NCBI RefSeq assembly: GCF_000768705.1
Contig: NZ_AVPJ01000013.1
Coordinates: 36,995 to 100,994 of the forward strand
Direction of reading: 5' to 3'
Length of the DNA stretch: 64,000 nucleotides
Source of the DNA: Knoellia sinensis KCTC 19936
GTDB taxonomy: Bacteria; Actinomycetota; Actinomycetes; Actinomycetales; Dermatophilaceae
Shown here one piece after another: positions 62,997-64,000 of this stretch. Each line of letters opens with the position of its first letter. The stretch's first letter is position 1. The notes beneath the pieces are model-generated. The model searched no databases and had not been told where the DNA came from. It saw only the letters and a list, made by a program, of their open reading frames with translations. The position numbers and the translations under genes were made by a program.

Positions 62997-63125
62997 GATG
63001 GTGCTCTCCTTCAGTGTTTTCCGTGTGGTGCTGCTGTTGATGCCGTCCATCGGCCGGTATGCCGTGTGGCTGGCTGTGTTCTGACTTGCCGGGTGGTCTG
63101 TGGTCACCGTTGTCTGGGTCGCCGC

Positions 63126-63716
63126 CTAGGGCTGCGGCCCCGGGTCGGTGGGGTGTCGGCGCTCGGCGTCGATGAGTTCGGTGAGCCACCGGACCTCGCG
63201 CTCGGTGCTCTCCTCACCGTGGCGCTGGAGGGCCTGGGTCCAGGAGTCCATGCGCTCGCGACTGCGGCTGGAGTTGGTGCGGACGATCTCGAGCTGCTCC
63301 TCGACGCGGGAGCGGCGTCCCTCGAGGATGCGCAGCCGCACGTCGGCCTCGGTCCGCCCGAAGAACGCCAGGCGCACGCCGAATCCGTCCTCCTCGTAGG
63401 CGGCGGTGTCGATGCGCCGCGCGGCCTCCTCGAAGGACTCCTTGCCGGCGGCGGTGATCTCGTAGTAGATCCGGTTGCGTCCGGACGTCTTGACCGCAGT
63501 CTTGGCGGCGGGGACGGGCTGACCCGTCGGGGTCGACTGGGCGATGAGGCCGCGGTCCAGCAGGCCCGACAGTGCGGGGTAGAGCGTCCCGTAGGACAAC
63601 GCCCTGAAGGCGCCGAGGGCTTCGTTGAGCCGCCGCCGCAGCTCGTAGCCGTGCGCCGGACCCTCGTGGAGCAGACCGAGAAGGGCGAAGTCGAGCAGCT
63701 CGGATCGCTTGCTCAC
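63126..63716 (-). CDS. PadR-family transcriptional regulator
   Basis: 196 aa from GTG 63716 (GGGAGG Shine-Dalgarno). The winged HTH is at the start (LDFALLGLLHEGPAHGYELRRRL, SYGTLYPALSGLLDRGLI), with the wing NRIYYEITAAGKESFEEA. The C-terminal dimerisation region is helical and rich in Arg and Glu (EGRRSRVEEQLEIVR). It lies 129 nt upstream of ino1 on the same strand and probably regulates itself and perhaps ino1. A dyad just upstream is a likely operator. Confidence 0.9.
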   Translation of the reverse strand: MSKRSELLDFALLGLLHEGPAHGYELRRRLNEALGAFRALSYGTLYPALSGLLDRGLIAQSTPTGQPVPAAKTAVKTSGRNRIYYEITAAGKESFEEAARRIDTAAYEEDGFGVRLAFFGRTEADVRLRILEGRRSRVEEQLEIVRTNSSRSRERMDSWTQALQRHGEESTEREVRWLTELIDAERRHPTDPGPQP

Positions 63717-63773
63717 ATCACACCTCCCTGGTGGCACCTCGGACCCTGTCCGCAGCACTGTACCTGAGAGTTA

Positions 63774-63786
63774 TATCGACGCGATA
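63774..63786. promoter_or_regulatory. Candidate PadR operator
   Basis: TATCGACGCGATA, a dyad with 5-bp arms and 3-nt centre, in an AT-rich patch 58-70 nt upstream of the PadR start. It resembles the ATATCG-type dyads near other actinobacterial padR genes. Confidence 0.5.
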
Positions 63787-63820
63787 CATCTTCTCGACAC
63801 GCGCCCACTGCCCGCCCGTC

Positions 63821-63950
63821 CCGAACTCACCCAATTGGACGGTTCGGGGCGTTCGGGACGGCTGGGTCACGAACTCCCCGTACCGAACTCACCCAATTGG
63901 ACGGTTGGGCACGCGAACCCGTCCCGAACTCACCGAATTCCTCGGTTCGG
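63821..63950. repeat. Three dyad repeats of the CCGAACTCACC type
   Basis: CCGAACTCACCCAATTGGAC starts at 63821 and 63883, each followed by GGTT. A third, variant copy starts at 63924 (CCGAACTCACCGAATTCC, ending GGTTCGG). Each copy has CCGAAC/GTTCGG-like arms around an AATT centre. The last 280 nt of the window hold no supported gene. Confidence 0.7.
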
Positions 63951-64000
63951 AACATTGAAATGCCAACGTCCCTAATGGGGATGCAGCTTCCCTTCACACC

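Larger units (their letters stand above)
2250..63064. repeat. Dispersed octamer GTATGCCG / CGGCATAC (42 copies)
   Basis: Hand-scanned plus-strand GTATGCCG starts: 2250, 3480, 5925, 9827, 11779, 14024, 15584, 17634, 18566, 26732, 30697, 31580, 36556, 40289, 44411, 48908, 49543, 52276, 55296, 55917, 57437, 59912, 63057. CGGCATAC starts: 3383, 4544, 9265, 11598, 14056, 15239, 18324, 27669, 29836, 31714, 35103, 38170, 41333, 48430, 50755, 53987, 55770, 57140, 59888. The next base is most often T (GTATGCCGT), often then CC. None lies between 18574 and 26731. Confidence 0.85.

Noticed and set aside
2250..63064. GTATGCCG as an FtsK-orienting (KOPS-like) or chi-like skewed motif
   Set aside because: Orientation is balanced on both sides of oriC: 6 versus 6 to the left, 16 versus 13 to the right. 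A polar replichore signal should be skewed.

Overview
The window is one contiguous stretch of a high-GC actinobacterial chromosome around the replication origin. The gene order dciA-recF-gnd-dnaN-[oriC]-dnaA / rpmH-rnpA-yidD-yidC-khpB-rsmG-parA-parB / trxA-trxB-anti-sigma-sigM-pseudokinase-NUDIX / cca, together with parS sites and DnaA boxes of actinobacterial sequence, is the usual actinobacterial origin layout. The lack of mycolate or mycobacterial genes and the accessory genes suggest Micrococcales, perhaps Intrasporangiaceae or Dermatophilaceae; that placement is inference. No rRNA, tRNA, IS element or CRISPR array was seen.

Layout. 1-2.1 kb: end of an iron(III) ABC importer (permease cut by the window edge, then a lipoprotein binding protein). 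An IdeR/DtxR-type box sits in the divergent promoter shared with a 911-aa adenylation-carrier-acyltransferase-3 fusion (2.1-4.9 kb). 4.9-8.6 kb: an ABC-2 permease and an unusual protein joining a secreted alpha/beta hydrolase to a cytosolic ABC ATPase. 8.7-10.2 kb: an M4 protease carrying its own emfourin-type inhibitor domain. 11-18 kb: origin core, with oriC between dnaN and dnaA. 18-25 kb: ribosome/membrane-insertion and partition genes, with a parS cluster around and inside rsmG and parA. 25-32.5 kb: thioredoxin pair, ECF sigma factor and anti-sigma factor, pseudokinase, NUDIX and CCA transferase; the MurJ and DUF6049 genes usual in this block are absent. 32.5-34.7 kb: a secreted CotH-like protein with a ricin-type lectin domain.

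34.9-59.6 kb is a 24.6-kb run of co-directional genes: a PP2C phosphatase, FHA/zinc-ribbon protein, transmembrane Ser/Thr kinase, FHA-HTH protein, an AbiEi-like protein, MoxR ATPase, DUF58 protein, a TgpA-type transglutaminase homologue that lacks its catalytic Cys, and two tandem 2,133-aa membrane-anchored Ig/FnIII proteins. I read this as a phospho-signalling and surface-assembly locus. It is followed by a solitary biotinyl carrier protein, two tandem zinc-ribbon membrane proteins, ino1 and its PadR neighbour.

The strongest signal not explained by genes is the octamer GTATGCCG (reverse complement CGGCATAC), counted by hand 42 times in 64 kb. It occurs on both strands and in all three reading frames, uses otherwise unfavoured codons, and twice forms intergenic hairpins. 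A second dispersed family, built on the near-palindrome GTGCCCCAATGGGACAC, recurs at several loci, including inside the fusion gene at 3.65 kb.
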